Shown one piece after another: positions 13,270 to 25,436 of a stretch of DNA of 64,000 bases. The position numbers were made by a program, and so were the translations under genes. The stretch covers positions 9,520,337 to 9,584,336 of the forward strand of contig JAQFVV010012422.1 of the NCBI GenBank assembly GCA_028023455.1. Reading direction: 5' to 3'. This DNA comes from Epiperipatus broadwayi. Taxonomy: Eukaryota > Onychophora > Udeonychophora > Euonychophora > Peripatidae. The stretch's first letter is position 1. Every line of letters begins with the position of its first letter. The notes beneath the pieces are model-generated. The model worked only from the letters and a program-made list of their open reading frames with translations, was not told the DNA's origin and ran no database searches.

Positions 13270-15778
13270 TTTTAATTAATGCACATTTTATTTGTGCTTG
13301 TGTGTGAATTTAATGTAAGTAAAGTTTAATTAAAATATTGTATTTTACATACAGACAGTACATTAAAATTATTATCCATACAAATATACTCTAGAAAATT
13401 ATTATAAAGCTGAAATTCTGGATTTGATATTGAGCATATCAATGTATGTAAATGAATCCTTCTACGTATTCTGAACTACATAAATATAATTGGATACGTA
13501 CTGGTAGGGCAGAGCAGTGGTGCTGGCTGTTTTTTGTTGTCCTAGGGCTAAAAAGTAATGGCAGCAGTAAAAGAAAATGTATATGTCAAAATATACAGAT
13601 ATTAGTCACAGATACTGAAGCAGTCAGATCTAAGTTCGATCCTAGCTTCATGATCTTTCACATGTAGCCAACTTCAAACCCTTGTACTAACCTTGAATTT
13701 CCGATGCAATGGGGCTTTATACATTCAGTCCACGCTAGTTTCCTTAAAGAAAAACTATTATAAATGTGTGTTAAAATTAATTCATTTGAGTATTAAACTA
13801 ATCATTTCTATTAATAAATTCATGATAGAATTATTCATGAATTTATATATATTATAACTGCGTATATATTTATAAATATTTAAATGTACATATTCATTCT
13901 AAAGTTTCATTGCGTCGGGAATGTTTTGTTTTATTTTAAATATGTTAAATTTTTAGTGATTAAAAGCTACATTCTTTCGATAAGCTTTCAGATTCACCCC
14001 TTTCAAAACAATGGTTAAAGTTTTTATTAATTAGAAAAAAGATAAGTATTTAAAATGTAAGGACAGTCCTAATTAAAATCATTTTCTGATTTTAAAAATT
14101 AATTTTCTAATTAGAAAATGGATTCAAGTTAATGAGTTTGAAAGCCTTATTGAAGGAATGTATCTAAAAACAACCAGTAAATTTTTGTAAGATTGATTAG
14201 GAAAGAAGCGCTAGCCTGAAGGCATCAGATAGAGTATAAAGAGCCCAGGAAAAGTTTCCAAGGAGCGATTATTCCTCATTAAGAGAAGCCATATATATTT
14301 CATTAGAGAAGAAGCTGCCCAGTTAAATTATGAAGTAAAATAGTGTTTCTACCATGGTGGGGGGGGGCTTAACTTCAGGAGTCTGACTACGGTTCCTGAA
14401 GTCCCCTGAAAATAATCTTTAATGTGGCTGTAATATAAAAATTCATATACCAATCATAAGCTGCCGAAACCTTAAAGAAATCCTTCAAAATGCCATTCAA
14501 ATAATTTTCCAAAATGCGCATCTACGTTTCATCCAACTGGACTGGACTCTGCCATGTGTAATCTAAGAAGCCAACCATGAAGAAATGGTAATATCTTTCT
14601 TATATGAACCACTACTTTCTGGCTGGTCTTCGAACTTTATTTTACACTACCTTTAAATTAAGAACCGTTAAAAGCTCTTCTCTTTTCTTAATGTATTAAT
14701 GCTAGTTTAAATTATGTAGTAATTCTCTATCTTAATCTCTAGTCTTTAAATTTAATGTTTGTTAACTTTCTCTTTTCTTACGATGGCGGTTCATTTATTA
14801 TATTATATATATTTATCGTGTGATTTATTAATGTTGTTTATTTTTAATTATATGCCAGTAAAACTTCAACTCGATAATAATTTCCTTCGTTGCGTTTGCC
14901 TTGTTAAATAATATATTAATTTTTATAGTAATTCTTACCCACTAGAACTCATTGAATACAGTTCTATTAATTATCAAGTTGAAGGATTTATACAATTTTT
15001 GCTATATTTATTAATGGCTAATAACAATAAATTATTAGCTCAATTTTTAACCTATGTTCCCGGCCAGTTTACTGAGTTTATAATATTCATTTATCCACAT
15101 TAAGAATATTAAAATGTTTTGCTAAAGGTTGATAAAGGGAATAAAATGAACATATTCTAATTTAAATTTGTATTTCTGTATTAATATTCAGGGAGAGCAT
15201 GATGTTTGGGGCATGATTGATATGATTCTATAACTGCATTAAGTACTTTTTAGTTAAGTACTTTTTAGTTAAAGCTCGTTTGACTTTAATTCAACTTGGT
15301 CAGGTCATCACATAGAGCATTCTTTATAGAAAATGGGTTTTATTAATTAAAAGATGATTACAAAGTCATCATTTTTCCGAACGTTGCTGATGCGAGCCAT
15401 CTCCTGCTTCACAGGCTTGTCCTTGGTGATATTACTGTTCGTTAAATTACATAGGAAGAAAGTACTTCCTCACTTGCTCGTTTTATATTTGGAACACCAA
15501 AGGTTCGAGGCTACGACCCAACCTGGTTTTCCGTGTTCTATGCATCCTTCATATAGGGCATCAAAGACTTGTCAAATACAAGTCGCCCTGCTATTTTCTC
15601 AAATCACCGACAAGCCATTATTTTTCATATTTATTCTTATAGCTCATAAGTCGTCAGTACCGTTTATTTTTCAGTTCCAGTAAAGCCCACTCTCATGCTC
15701 GTAAATCGTGATGAATTGATTTTATTAAAGTTGAACAAATTCATATTTATTTATAAATAAATAAGTTTTCTATTGAAG
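13270..15778. other. AT-rich stretch without a supported gene
   Basis: Contains a short G9 run at 14,359-14,367 followed by a hairpin (CTTCAGGA at 14,373 and TCCTGAAG at 14,394). A tRNA-like B-box-type word, AGTTCGATCC, lies near 13,632. A 109-residue open frame at 15,354-15,683 has no recognisable motif and is probably chance or part of an unknown repeat. Confidence 0.5.
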
Positions 15779-18413
15779 CTGTGCATATATATATATATAT
15801 ATAAATATATATATGCTAGCTTCACCATTCACTGTGGACTAACTAAGACCCTAAGTCCAACCACAGTGAATGTATGTTTCTTTTTCAAACTAAATTTATC
15901 GTTTTCTCAAATAGTCGCCTAAATTAAAGAAGGAATTGTGTTAAAGAGAAAAGATTTAATAAAATAAAATATAGAAAGTTAAAATTATATTTGCAACTAT
16001 TTTTAAAATATAATTGGTAGAATTCTATAAGATAAAAATTTTCTTAATTTAATAGAATCCATTAAGAAAAGGAATTAATTAATAAAACATTTTTCTGAAT
16101 TAGATAAAAGAATAGATAACAGGAAAAATTTGAAACAACGGGCATGATTCGCTACTAATTAGCAGATTAAAAACATAATGGAAAAAAAAGTATAAATAAA
16201 GAACTTTTCTTTTGTTCTTGGTCTTATGCTTGTGGGTAACCTGTGCTGAAGGTCAGAGAGAAATATTAAGAATTTTGTTGGAAGAAATTTTGTTGAAAAA
16301 TTGGACAATATAGCGAACTCTAGCTTGCTGTACTTACTTCAAGCTGCACTCTATTCTTTCGGCATATAAATAAAAATCCAGAATGTGTTGCTCTGCAAAA
16401 ATGCGGGGGTAATCTCGTTGCCTTCGCTCTCCTGAGCCATTCCTGAGGCCAGAGTCGTAATCATGTAAGCCAGCCAGAGAACTAAAGTGTCTGCCCTGTA
16501 TCCGTGAATATCTGCCCTCAAACATGGAAAAACAAAGTTGAAGAACCGAGAAGATTTGCGGTAAACATCTAATGAACTCATCTTAACCCACGCCATCGGG
16601 TTACCGGTAACATTACCATAAATTCACACAAAAATCTCTTTGTAATTTACAAATTCACTCTAGCTAGAATTATGTTTTTCTATATATATATATTTTTTAA
16701 ATCTATGTGTTCGTATCTTGTCAAATTATATTTCATTAATTGCTTTCTTTTTTTTTTTTATATCATAATGGGAGGGGTTATGATATATAATGGTGGCCAT
16801 AGTTCTTATTCATTTAATTGAAAAAGACTTTGTTTAACTTTCCACCATTATACTCCAGTAAAACAAGTTATTTATTTTATTTAGATATTTTGGAAAGAAA
16901 AGGAAGCAAATCATAGAAAGTGCAAAAACTCTATTTTTAAAATCAAGATTTAATTGCAAAATATTTTATTAGAAAACTTTCAATATGTTTAATTTGATTT
17001 TTTTATATATATAAAGTATTAAAGATTTTAAGACTTCTCATTCGAGAATCAAATGCCTATATATTTTAGTCAATTAAGGGTTACAAATTTAAAGTTATAT
17101 TTTAAAGAGCATGAAATAAAACGTTCGCATTTATATTTTAGTAATAAGAGAGAGTACATTTTGTATATGTATTAAAAATTATTAAATTGCATTGGGTCTG
17201 TGGTGGGTTGGTTAAACTTCAACTAAATCAATAAAATATCCGCCCTCTTGTTTTAGTGATCTGAATTTTATAAAGGGGAAGTTACTATTTTCTGCAGATT
17301 TTCAGTGACAGTTGAGCGTTCGTAATATATATATGTTTTTGCAGAGGGTTTCTTTTTAAATTTAAAGGTCGTTGACCATATTTATATTGATTTCGTGCCT
17401 CGGGTGATCTACTGGGCCGCTCAGCATATATTATAGTGCTTCTTTTTGCCAAGTTCACTTAGGTTAACATACCTACATTTGGATCTTCTTAAAATAAATC
17501 AAATGTTCTGGATCTCATGTCGACTCAGTCTCTTCAATGTATGTAACTGGACATAAGCAATAAAACTCCGATCCTGAATCCGGGTCACGCGTTTAGCGAA
17601 CGGGTTCCATTTTTCTCTCTAACCTAGCTTAGAGACGGAGAGCTATCCGGTCTTGTGTTAACCTCTTGGTAACTGTTATGTCTCGAGCCTCACAGCCCAC
17701 TATATGCTATCGCCTTTGTGCATGGTCTTGTATATTTATTAAGAAATCTTTCTCAAAATTTCATTGAAATGTTGCAATTATAGCTGGAAATTCCTGCTGG
17801 GGGTTACTTTCTCATTTTTCTTTAATCATCAGCAGGGCTGTGATTCAAACCGGTCCAGAGTGTTTAGTTGAGTTTGACCACTTATTTAATTCCATGTTCT
17901 CCACCCATAGAGTTAATAAATCATCTCTCTCTCTCTTGATTTCCTTTATGTAACACTTCCATTGGCTGGAATATTTTAAAGATGATATTATAATGTAAAA
18001 TTTTGTCTGTTCTTATCATTACGATCAATGGATCTTTTGTATATGTCTATCCGATTGCAGTGAAAATAGCCTGCGTTCTATTAATAAAGCATTGTATGAA
18101 TTCTTTTAATGTAAATAATAAAAGTTTCTGTTATCTTTTATTCACTATAAATAAAACCACTTAGTATTGTTTTCTTTTGTGACATACGGATATACATCTG
18201 ATCATTATATCTCTCCCTGACCACCGGGCATACATTAAGATTAAATTCTAGTGAGGTTTGGGGAGTAAGTCACTTAGTAGCAATATAGAGGAGTAGGTGA
18301 GGTTTGGGGAGTAAGTCACTTAGTAGCAATATAGAGGAGTAGGTGAGGTTCGAATCCCCTCTATCTGCATCTCTAGGTTAGATTAAAGCAGCTCTACTTT
18401 ACTTACCATTACA
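15779..18413 (+). repeat. Left (5') long terminal repeat
   Basis: Starts TGTGCATATATA and ends TTACCATTACA. Nearly every 60-base line has a counterpart in 25,437-28,028, with few substitutions. It includes a minus-strand open frame (16,351-16,596) and a 52-base tandem duplication near its end (about 18,249-18,352) that is single-copy in the right repeat. A B-box-like word GGTTCGAATCCCC is at about 18,348. Confidence 0.8.
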
Positions 18414-18434
18414 GGTTTTTTTTTTTGTATAATC

Positions 18435-18451
18435 TGGCATCCCAAGTGTGG
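18435..18451 (+). promoter_or_regulatory. Putative primer-binding site
   Basis: TGGCATCCCAAGTGTGG begins 21 bases after the left repeat. It resembles the TGGCGCCCAACGTGGGG type of site used with tRNA-Lys in many LTR elements. The match is imperfect, so the primer tRNA is uncertain. Confidence 0.5.
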
Positions 18452-21060
18452 CCTTACTGTTTAGAGATAGACCCTGAGATAGGATAATAGGAATTTCATG
18501 ATCAGAAAAAAATTTTTTGCATGTTTTTTTTTGTTTTGAAAATAAATATAGTGAATGACAGAAGTTTATATATTTTTCTTTTGCACTTTCTGTGTTTGCT
18601 ATCAGTAGTACAGCTTACAAGATGTGAAATCAATCAGTTCGGTTGAAAATTAAAACCAAATCAGATAGTAATGTATTTTTCTTTCATTTGCTAGTAAGGG
18701 AGACAGAGTGATCAAACAAGGAGCAGAGAAAAGATGGGCTCAAGTAAAATTTTTTTACCCCCCCGGGGCAGTAATAATCATATTTTATTGAAGTGTATAT
18801 CAAATACACATAGTTATAGTTACATATCTAACACACAGAACAGGGTAGAAAATAAGTAAAGAAACACAGATAGGGCAGGAACTATGGATAGAATAAGAGA
18901 TAGATAGAAAACTGGCAGGTTAAAAAAGGACGACAGTTGCAGGAATGGTTGGGAGAGTGAAGCAAATTTTTGAAAAATAAAAGTAGAAAAATAAGACAAA
19001 CTTTAAGAATAGTATTAGTATAAAGACTAAAAACAACAGCATACCAAATATTTTTTTCTTATATATTTTCTTTTATCTATTCGTATTTCTTTAGAAAATA
19101 TGTATAGCCCAGAAGGAGACATGGATTCACGAGGACTACAGAAAAATAAAGATGACACAGATATGTCACATATATATATAAGATTTAAAATTATTTTAGT
19201 ATTAGTTTTACATTTTAACATTTAACATTATTTTTAACTTTACCTTAGATTTTAATTTACATTTTAATTTCTATTATATTATAAGTTTACATTTTAATTA
19301 AGTTCGCACAGATGGGATTATAAAAGCTTGTTTTAATATGTTGCTATAGATCGGTTACATAGATTACACGGTTAAAAACATTCCAAAGTAAACATAAACA
19401 ATCAAAATATAAAATCATTGATACTGGCAATTGCAGAGGGAAATTTATAAGTAACCCAGTAGTATTCACCATAAGATACTTGCATTGTCACCAATGACTT
19501 AAAAGACATCCGAATAAATACATTTTAGATACTAACCGTAAGGTATCATTATTTATCGAATGTTTATATATTTTGATCAAATATGAAAACCCAAAACATA
19601 CTTAACCGATAACCAATCCATGCAAGCGTCCATAAACAACTTAAATTTAATGCATTTTTATTTAGGGTCGAGTATGAATAGACTACATAAATTTGCTTTT
19701 GAAAATAAACATTCTATCCCTATTGAACCTTAGGCTAAAATTCGCAGTCAAACTGGCATCAATCCATCTGATATATCGATGTATTCAATGTAATTCGGAA
19801 TACTGCAGCACGAAAAAGATTAAGAAAAGACATTGACTCTCAATCAGATAGGAATATTGCATCTATCTATCGAGAAGAACAATAAAAAAAACTCCATAGA
19901 AAGGAACTGCGTTCTCCGTCTTATAATTCCTTCCATAGGCAAACGGGTGAGTGCGGCGTATATATAAACGATTCTGCCAATAGCGAATCTCCGACTACAT
20001 CTACTAACTACATCAATATATCCAATCCATTGACCCAATCTAACAATGACATAAATAACCTAAGATTACCCTCCCCTAATATAACTTTACAAATCTCTAC
20101 AGCCATTCACGCCTGACTTAAGTTTAACATTTATATCATTTAACTTAACGGAAAACAGAAACCATAATAAAACTTAAAGAACAAAAAATAAATAAATGGA
20201 AATGATTTTACAAAATAATTACATTAAATAAAATTATAACTAATTAATAAATAATGTTGGTCAGATAGGATAATATTGCAATCATTTAAATATGGAAAGT
20301 TTTAATTTAATGTTCATTATTTATAAAGTTCTTACGGTTTACGACTGTTCATCTTTATCCGTTACTTGCCATGAACGTGAATTCCCACGCCGTCCTCAAA
20401 AGATTGGTATCCATTTAGCCATTGTTTTATTTATTCATTCGGAGCTTTTTTAGTTCAGTTGGTCCTCAATGTAGGAAACGATCTTTCATTTCTCTTTTCT
20501 TTAACAGCTGAAAGAATTGACCGTGCGTCTGTCAATTCCTTCACCTCCAACTCTGTACTAATACATATAGTCACATCGTAATAATCAATAATCACTAACT
20601 AATAATTTCCAAACTTGTCCTTTTATATTCATTTGAAGGATTACATTTACATTACGTCATCGATGCAATGATCCTTTTCGTTGAGGTCCGATTTCCCAAT
20701 GGATTTATTTCATTTGCTAAAAGTTTCTATTGTTTTCCTATCTGACCTATGTTTTTACATTTAAATGCCCAAGGCTGGTTTACATTTGACTAATTAAATT
20801 TATCATTTCCATTTCTGATTAATTAACCTGTTTTCCAAATCAAAAATATATTTTTATCTCTAAATCTTTTTAAGTTTTTGTTTTTAAAATACCTTTTCTA
20901 TTTTTAATACAGTTTTATTTTAATAATTTTTTTTATCTGTGCGATTTAATATACACGAGTTTAAGATGATATTTAATTTCAATTTTTAATTCTTAAAGAA
21001 AATTTTTAAATGCGAACTTTTTAATTTACTTTCATGTTTAATAAATATAAAAAAAAACAA
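18452..21060. other. Interior of the long-LTR element, no intact gag
   Basis: A leader follows the primer-binding site. A short plus frame near 19,100-19,165 reads NMYSPEGDMDSRGLQK, possibly the start of gag, and then breaks. The rest has no long frame. A C7G4 run is at about 18,759. The part 19,161-21,086 begins TGTCAC and ends TCGTTACA and could be a further LTR insertion, but the flanks do not give a clean target duplication. Confidence 0.4.
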
Positions 21061-21086
21061 TGTAACGAACGTCTGTGCTCGTTACA
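21061..21086. repeat. Palindromic TGTAACGA...TCGTTACA sequence
   Basis: TGTAACGA at 21,061 and TCGTTACA at 21,079 form an 8-bp inverted repeat around a 10-base centre. These are the letters seen at Gypsy LTR tips. The protease frame resumes immediately after it, which suggests an LTR end cuts the protease reading frame here. Confidence 0.6.
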
Positions 21087-21535
21087 ATATATTTCAGATA
21101 ATGCCAGGTTTGATTTATGATGTACTGTTAGGGTCGGACTTCTTAGAAAGACATGACTCAGGAATAAACTATAAGGAAAGTAAGTTTATATTTTACAACA
21201 ACAAGTTAGATTTTCACAAATGTAAAACCCAAGAGACAACTAATATAAGCTGCATACAGGAACCAACTAATCTTGAACGAACAGAAAATAAAACAAAAGG
21301 CCAGATGGAATTAGAGATAGAAGGACAGAGCATACCTCACCTTGCCTTCAAGCATTTTACTCATCAATTTAATGATCACGAGATATTTCCAAAACACACC
21401 ATGGCAGGTCAGGCAAAACAAACTATTTTATCAAGTGGCAGCACAGTTCTAGGTTTGAAAACACATTTACCCATACCAAAATCACTGACCAAGGGATTTA
21501 ACCATGAGCCAGTTTCATCATCAGAACACATATGA
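21087..21535 (+). pseudogene. Gypsy protease C-terminus and linker (fragment)
   Basis: The frame reads YNIFQIMPGLIYDVLLGSDF and continues LERHDSGINYKESKFIF, the standard C-terminal part of a Gypsy aspartic protease (ILGxDFL block). It is followed by the linker toward RT, with FPKHTMAGQAKQTILSSGST and LPIPKSLTKGF. The catalytic DTG half lies upstream and is missing, cut off at the palindrome at 21,061-21,086. The frame ends at a stop before any RT sequence. The protease would mature the Gag-Pol polyprotein; this fragment cannot. The Met at 21,101 is internal, so I extend the feature upstream. Confidence 0.8.
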
Positions 21536-21825
21536 GGGAAACAGCTAAAGAACAGAGCACCATTAATAAGGAATTTCAACTTGACTTCTAGCAAAAGAAT
21601 TGATAGAAGACATGGTAATAAAGTGGACACAGCTCAGAGAGCTAATAACAAGGCCCAGAGAGGAAGATCCATTGAAAAAAAATAGTTTAAATAGAGTGCT
21701 CCATTCAAAAGTAAATTTTTTTTTACAAGATCCCCAAGGTACGACCAGGACACATCATATGGACAATAAAATCATATTATAGGCTTTCAGTTTTTTTTGT
21801 GTACGTTTTGTGAATATTAGCATTG
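21536..21825 (+). other. Short residual LTR-element interior
   Basis: Frame-broken sequence between the protease fragment and the RTE 3' end. No RT motif is visible. Confidence 0.4.
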
Positions 21826-22066
21826 TTCATCATCGTCATCATCATCATCAACCATTATCAATCCACTGCAGGATGAAGGTCTCTCCAAGTTTAATCCATC
21901 TTCTCCGATGTTTAGCTTTTCTTTTTCACAACACCCCTGCACATTTTCTTATTTCATCCATCCATCTCACATGTGGTCTCTTTCTGGGTCTTTTACAATC
22001 TCTTGGAATCCAGTTTAAAATTTCAATTGTCCATCTATTATCATTTCTTCTAGCAATATGTCCAGC

Positions 22067-23629
22067 TTAACTCCATTTCAATCTTTTAATTTTTTCAATA
22101 AGGTCAATAACACCTGTTTGTTGTCTTACCCATACATTGCGTTTTTGATCTCTTCTTGTTACTCCCAACATACATCTCTCCATACTCCTTTGAGTGGTCT
22201 GAAGTCTCTGTATTGCTCTTCTATTAAGTGTCCAAGTCTCAGATCCATAAGTAAGAACTGGTAAAACACATTTGTTAAAAACCATTCTTTTCAAACACAT
22301 AGGCATATTTCCTTTTAGTATCAAGTTATTTCTACCAAAAGCACTCCAACCAAGTTTAATTCTATGATTAATTTCCTCCATTATGTTTCCATCTGTATTA
22401 ATAATCTGACCTAAGTATTTGTAACTGTTAACTTCTTCTAATTCTTCATAATCAATCTTTATTTTCATATTTTGAGCAAATCGATTAAACATTACTTTAG
22501 TCTTTTTAACATTTATCTTTAGTCCTACTTTTCTACTTTCATCTGCTAACTCCTGCAACATTTCCTGCAGCTCTGAAGCATTATTTGCAAAAACAACTAC
22601 ATCATCTGCAAAATCTAAATGACTTAAATACTCTCCATTTACTTTCATTCCTTTAGTTTCCCATTTTAATCCACAAAATACTTCTTGCAGCACTGCTGTA
22701 AAAAGTTTTGGAGATATGGAGTCACCTTGCCTTACACCTTTCTCAATGTTGATTTTTCCAGTATCATTATGTAATCTAATTGTTGCTGTTGCATTTTTAT
22801 AAATATTCTTTAAAATATGACAATATCCTGGATCTATACCTTGATGATCCAATGCTTTAATCACTGAAGAAATGTGTATAGAATCGAATGCCTTTTCATA
22901 ATCTACAAATCCAAAACATAATGACAACTCATATTCATTTGTCCTTTCTATGACTTCTCTCAATACCTGGATATGATCTATTGTACTAAAACCACTTTTA
23001 AATCCAGCTTGTTCTCTTGGTTGGTGGAAATCCAAAGTTCTCTGTAGACGAGTTGTAATTATCTTGGTAAAATTTTTATATAAAACTGATAAAAGGCTGA
23101 TAGGTCTGTAATTTCTAATATCTTCTTTATCACCTTTTTTAAATATTAATATTATTACTGCATTCTTCCAATCTTCCAGTACATCTTTATCATTTAGGCA
23201 TTTGGTATATAACTTTGCTAAAATTGTTTCTATTTCTTCACCTTCTTCTTTTAATATATCAATTATAATTCCATCATTTCCTGGAGCCTTTCCTTTCTTC
23301 ATACATTTAATTGCATGTCTCACTTCTTCATTTAAAATTCTGGGCAATTCGGAAGATGTAATAGATATAGGAGGTACTTGTTCTTTATTACTATATAATT
23401 CTTGATAAAAATCTTCTACCAATTTCATGATGTCATCTCTCTTTTTAGTAATAATTCCATCTTTTTTTCTTATTGCAGATATAAATTTCCTACCAATACC
23501 AAAATGTTGTTTAACATTCTTGAGACTTTTATTTTCTTCTACAGCTTTCCTTGCTATTTCACAGTTATACTTTCTTATATCATTTTCAACTCTTTTTCCG
23601 TACCATTTTACAGAATTCAAGATATTCAA
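22067..23629 (-). pseudogene. RTE reverse transcriptase domain
   Basis: 520 residues. Blocks in order are KGKAPGNDGI, NYRPISLLSVLYK, EQAGFKSGFSTIDHI, the motif A analogue FVDYEKAFDS, the motif B analogue GVRQGDSISPKLFTAVLQ, the motif C analogue DFADDVVVFA, then NSYKYLGQIINTDG and LPVLTYGSETWTL (thumb). All catalytic Asp are present. The frame ends KRLKWS where TGG has become TAA; the following frame continues AGHIARRNDNRWT and RWMDEIRK to about 21,850, as in the other copy. The RT is close to intact apart from that stop and the upstream frameshift. The Met at 23,629 is not a true start. Confidence 0.94.
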
Positions 23630-24806
23630 TTCTTTTTAATACATCATTTTTGTATATCTTCATATTCCTTCTTTTCTTCATAAATTCTCTAGTCTCAGTA
23701 GAAATTTTATTAGTCAATTGCTGCTTTTTTCTACCAGCTATCTTTGTTGCAGTTTTTAAAAGTGTATCAGTTATTTTCATATTAATTTCATTCAAATCTG
23801 AATCATGTCCAAAATCTCCTAACACTTGAAACCTATTTGTAAGTTCTAATTTAAATTCATTAGAATGTTTCTGAAGATTAGGAATATCAACTGTAAATAT
23901 TGTTTTTCTCAATAATTTTAGTCTTTCTAGTTTTACATTAACACATAACTTACACCTTACTAATCGATGATCACTTCCTGTGTTAAATTTATTAAGAACA
24001 TTACAATCTTGAAATATGTATTTCCTGTTAGTCAAAATATAATCCAATTCTGCTGTACCTTCATTTGGATGCTTCCATGTCCATTTCCTTTTAACATTTT
24101 TCTCAAAAAATGAATTCATAATATAAAGTTTTTCTTTTTCTGCAAACTCCACAAGTCTATGTCCTCTCTCCTTTCTATTACCATAACCAAAATTACCTAC
24201 AGCAATTTCATCTTTCATTTGTCTACCAATTCTAGCATTAAAGTCTCCCATAACAATTTTAAAATGTTGTTTACTCTGATCAAAAGCTTTTTGTACATCC
24301 ATATAAAAATCTTCTACTACTTCATCACTATGAGAACTTGTTGGGGCATAAACCTGAATTATCTGCATTTGGTATCTGCTATTAAGTTGTATAACTAATC
24401 TTGCAACTCTGTCCGATACACCATCAATCTCCACAATATTGTTCTTCCACTTTTTATTTATAATGAATCCTACTCCACTTGTATTTCCAATATGTGTGCC
24501 TTTATAATAGAGTATATGTCCACTTTTTAAATCAATTGTTTCTTCACCTTTTCTTCTAACTTCACAAAGTCCAATAATGTCCCATTTAATATAAGACAAT
24601 TCTTCTTCTAATTCTTGCAATCTTCCTTCACTTGAAAGTGATCTGCAGTTGTAAGTACCTAAATAAAAAGTCATCATCAAATGGCAGCCTGGGTCCACAA
24701 TCAGGGGATTCTTAGCACTCTCTGCCTTCGGCCACCAACCGCTGCCTTGGTTGGTGACTTTACAGCCTCCTGGGAATAAGGGCCATGCTTTATTTTTGTC
24801 TGTCAT
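23586..24806 (-). pseudogene. RTE endonuclease domain
   Basis: 406 residues. The start is proline- and glycine-rich leader-like sequence. The endonuclease begins near residue 50 with LGTYNCRSLSS (Asn block). WDIIGLCEVRR carries the catalytic Glu, then come VYAPTSSHSDE, the GDFNARIG block, KWTWKHPNEG, ELDYILTNRK, and GSDHRLVRCK with the catalytic Asp-His pair. All metal-binding and catalytic blocks are intact. It ends in a different frame from the RT, overlapping it by 44 bases, so a single frameshift near 23,600 separates what should be one polyprotein of about 950 residues. The enzyme nicks DNA for target-primed reverse transcription. Confidence 0.93.
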
Positions 24807-25133
24807 AATTGTATATATGTATTGGAAAAATATTTATCATTTACACAAACATTCATTCTGCCTTATCAGGCACTGAGAAGAAAGACCATGGTGTTTCTCG
24901 AACTTAAACTCAGAGGTAAAAAGCCAAAAAACTCATCACGCTGGCTAATGCGTGTTGGTGAGCAGCCCATCCATGTTCGTATACTATATGAATAATCACA
25001 TAGTAATAACAGCTGCAACGACAAGAGCATATGGAGTGGACATTAGGAATTTGCCCTGCTCGGTTCCTTTAAGGCCTCCAAGAGGAATCAAAGGGTCTCC
25101 TTTCAGTTAATAGCAAACTCCTTTCTGCAGCAT

Positions 25134-25436
25134 TGTTATACTATATTAATTAATATTATTATATACTTCTCTTTTAATATATATATAAATGCACATATCA
25201 GCATTATGATAAACTTTCAGTTTTTTTTACTAATATAATTTATTTATCAGTATTATTATAAACTTTCAGTTTGTTTTTATAAACTGCACATATCAGTATT
25301 ATTTCATGTAAATACACTAATATTCTGTATAATAGGAGCACTTTTTCCGGATCACTCTGCTTCTCTCTGCAAAACGGTAGCTTTGATCATTTTTTTTTTA
25401 CTTGTTTTTTTTTTAATGGGTTCTAGGAATATATAT
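25134..25436. other. Short AT-rich spacer before the right LTR
   Basis: Contains three related copies of a CAGTATTAT...AAACTTTCAGTTT motif and a long T run. It is probably the residual 3' interior of the long-LTR element. Confidence 0.4.

Larger units (their letters stand above)
21826..25133 (-). mobile_element. RTE-type LINE, minus strand, near full length
   Basis: A non-LTR element of about 3.3 kb inserted in the long-LTR element in opposite orientation. From 5' to 3' (right to left) it has a leader (25,133-24,807), endonuclease, reverse transcriptase and a short 3' end finishing in a GATGATGATGACGATGATG-type tail, characteristic of RTE elements. It matches the plus-strand copy at 48.89-52.92 kb through leader, coding region and tail. 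It lacks the 0.8-kb insertion found in the leader of that copy. Coding is broken by one frameshift and a TAA near the C-terminus. Confidence 0.92.

Noticed and set aside
14355-14410. G9 run followed by a hairpin as a frameshift signal or terminator
   Set aside because: No coding frame crosses it and the context is non-coding eukaryotic DNA.
15354-15683. 109-residue open frame as a gene
   Set aside because: No motif, no splice context and no second copy; the composition fits a chance frame.
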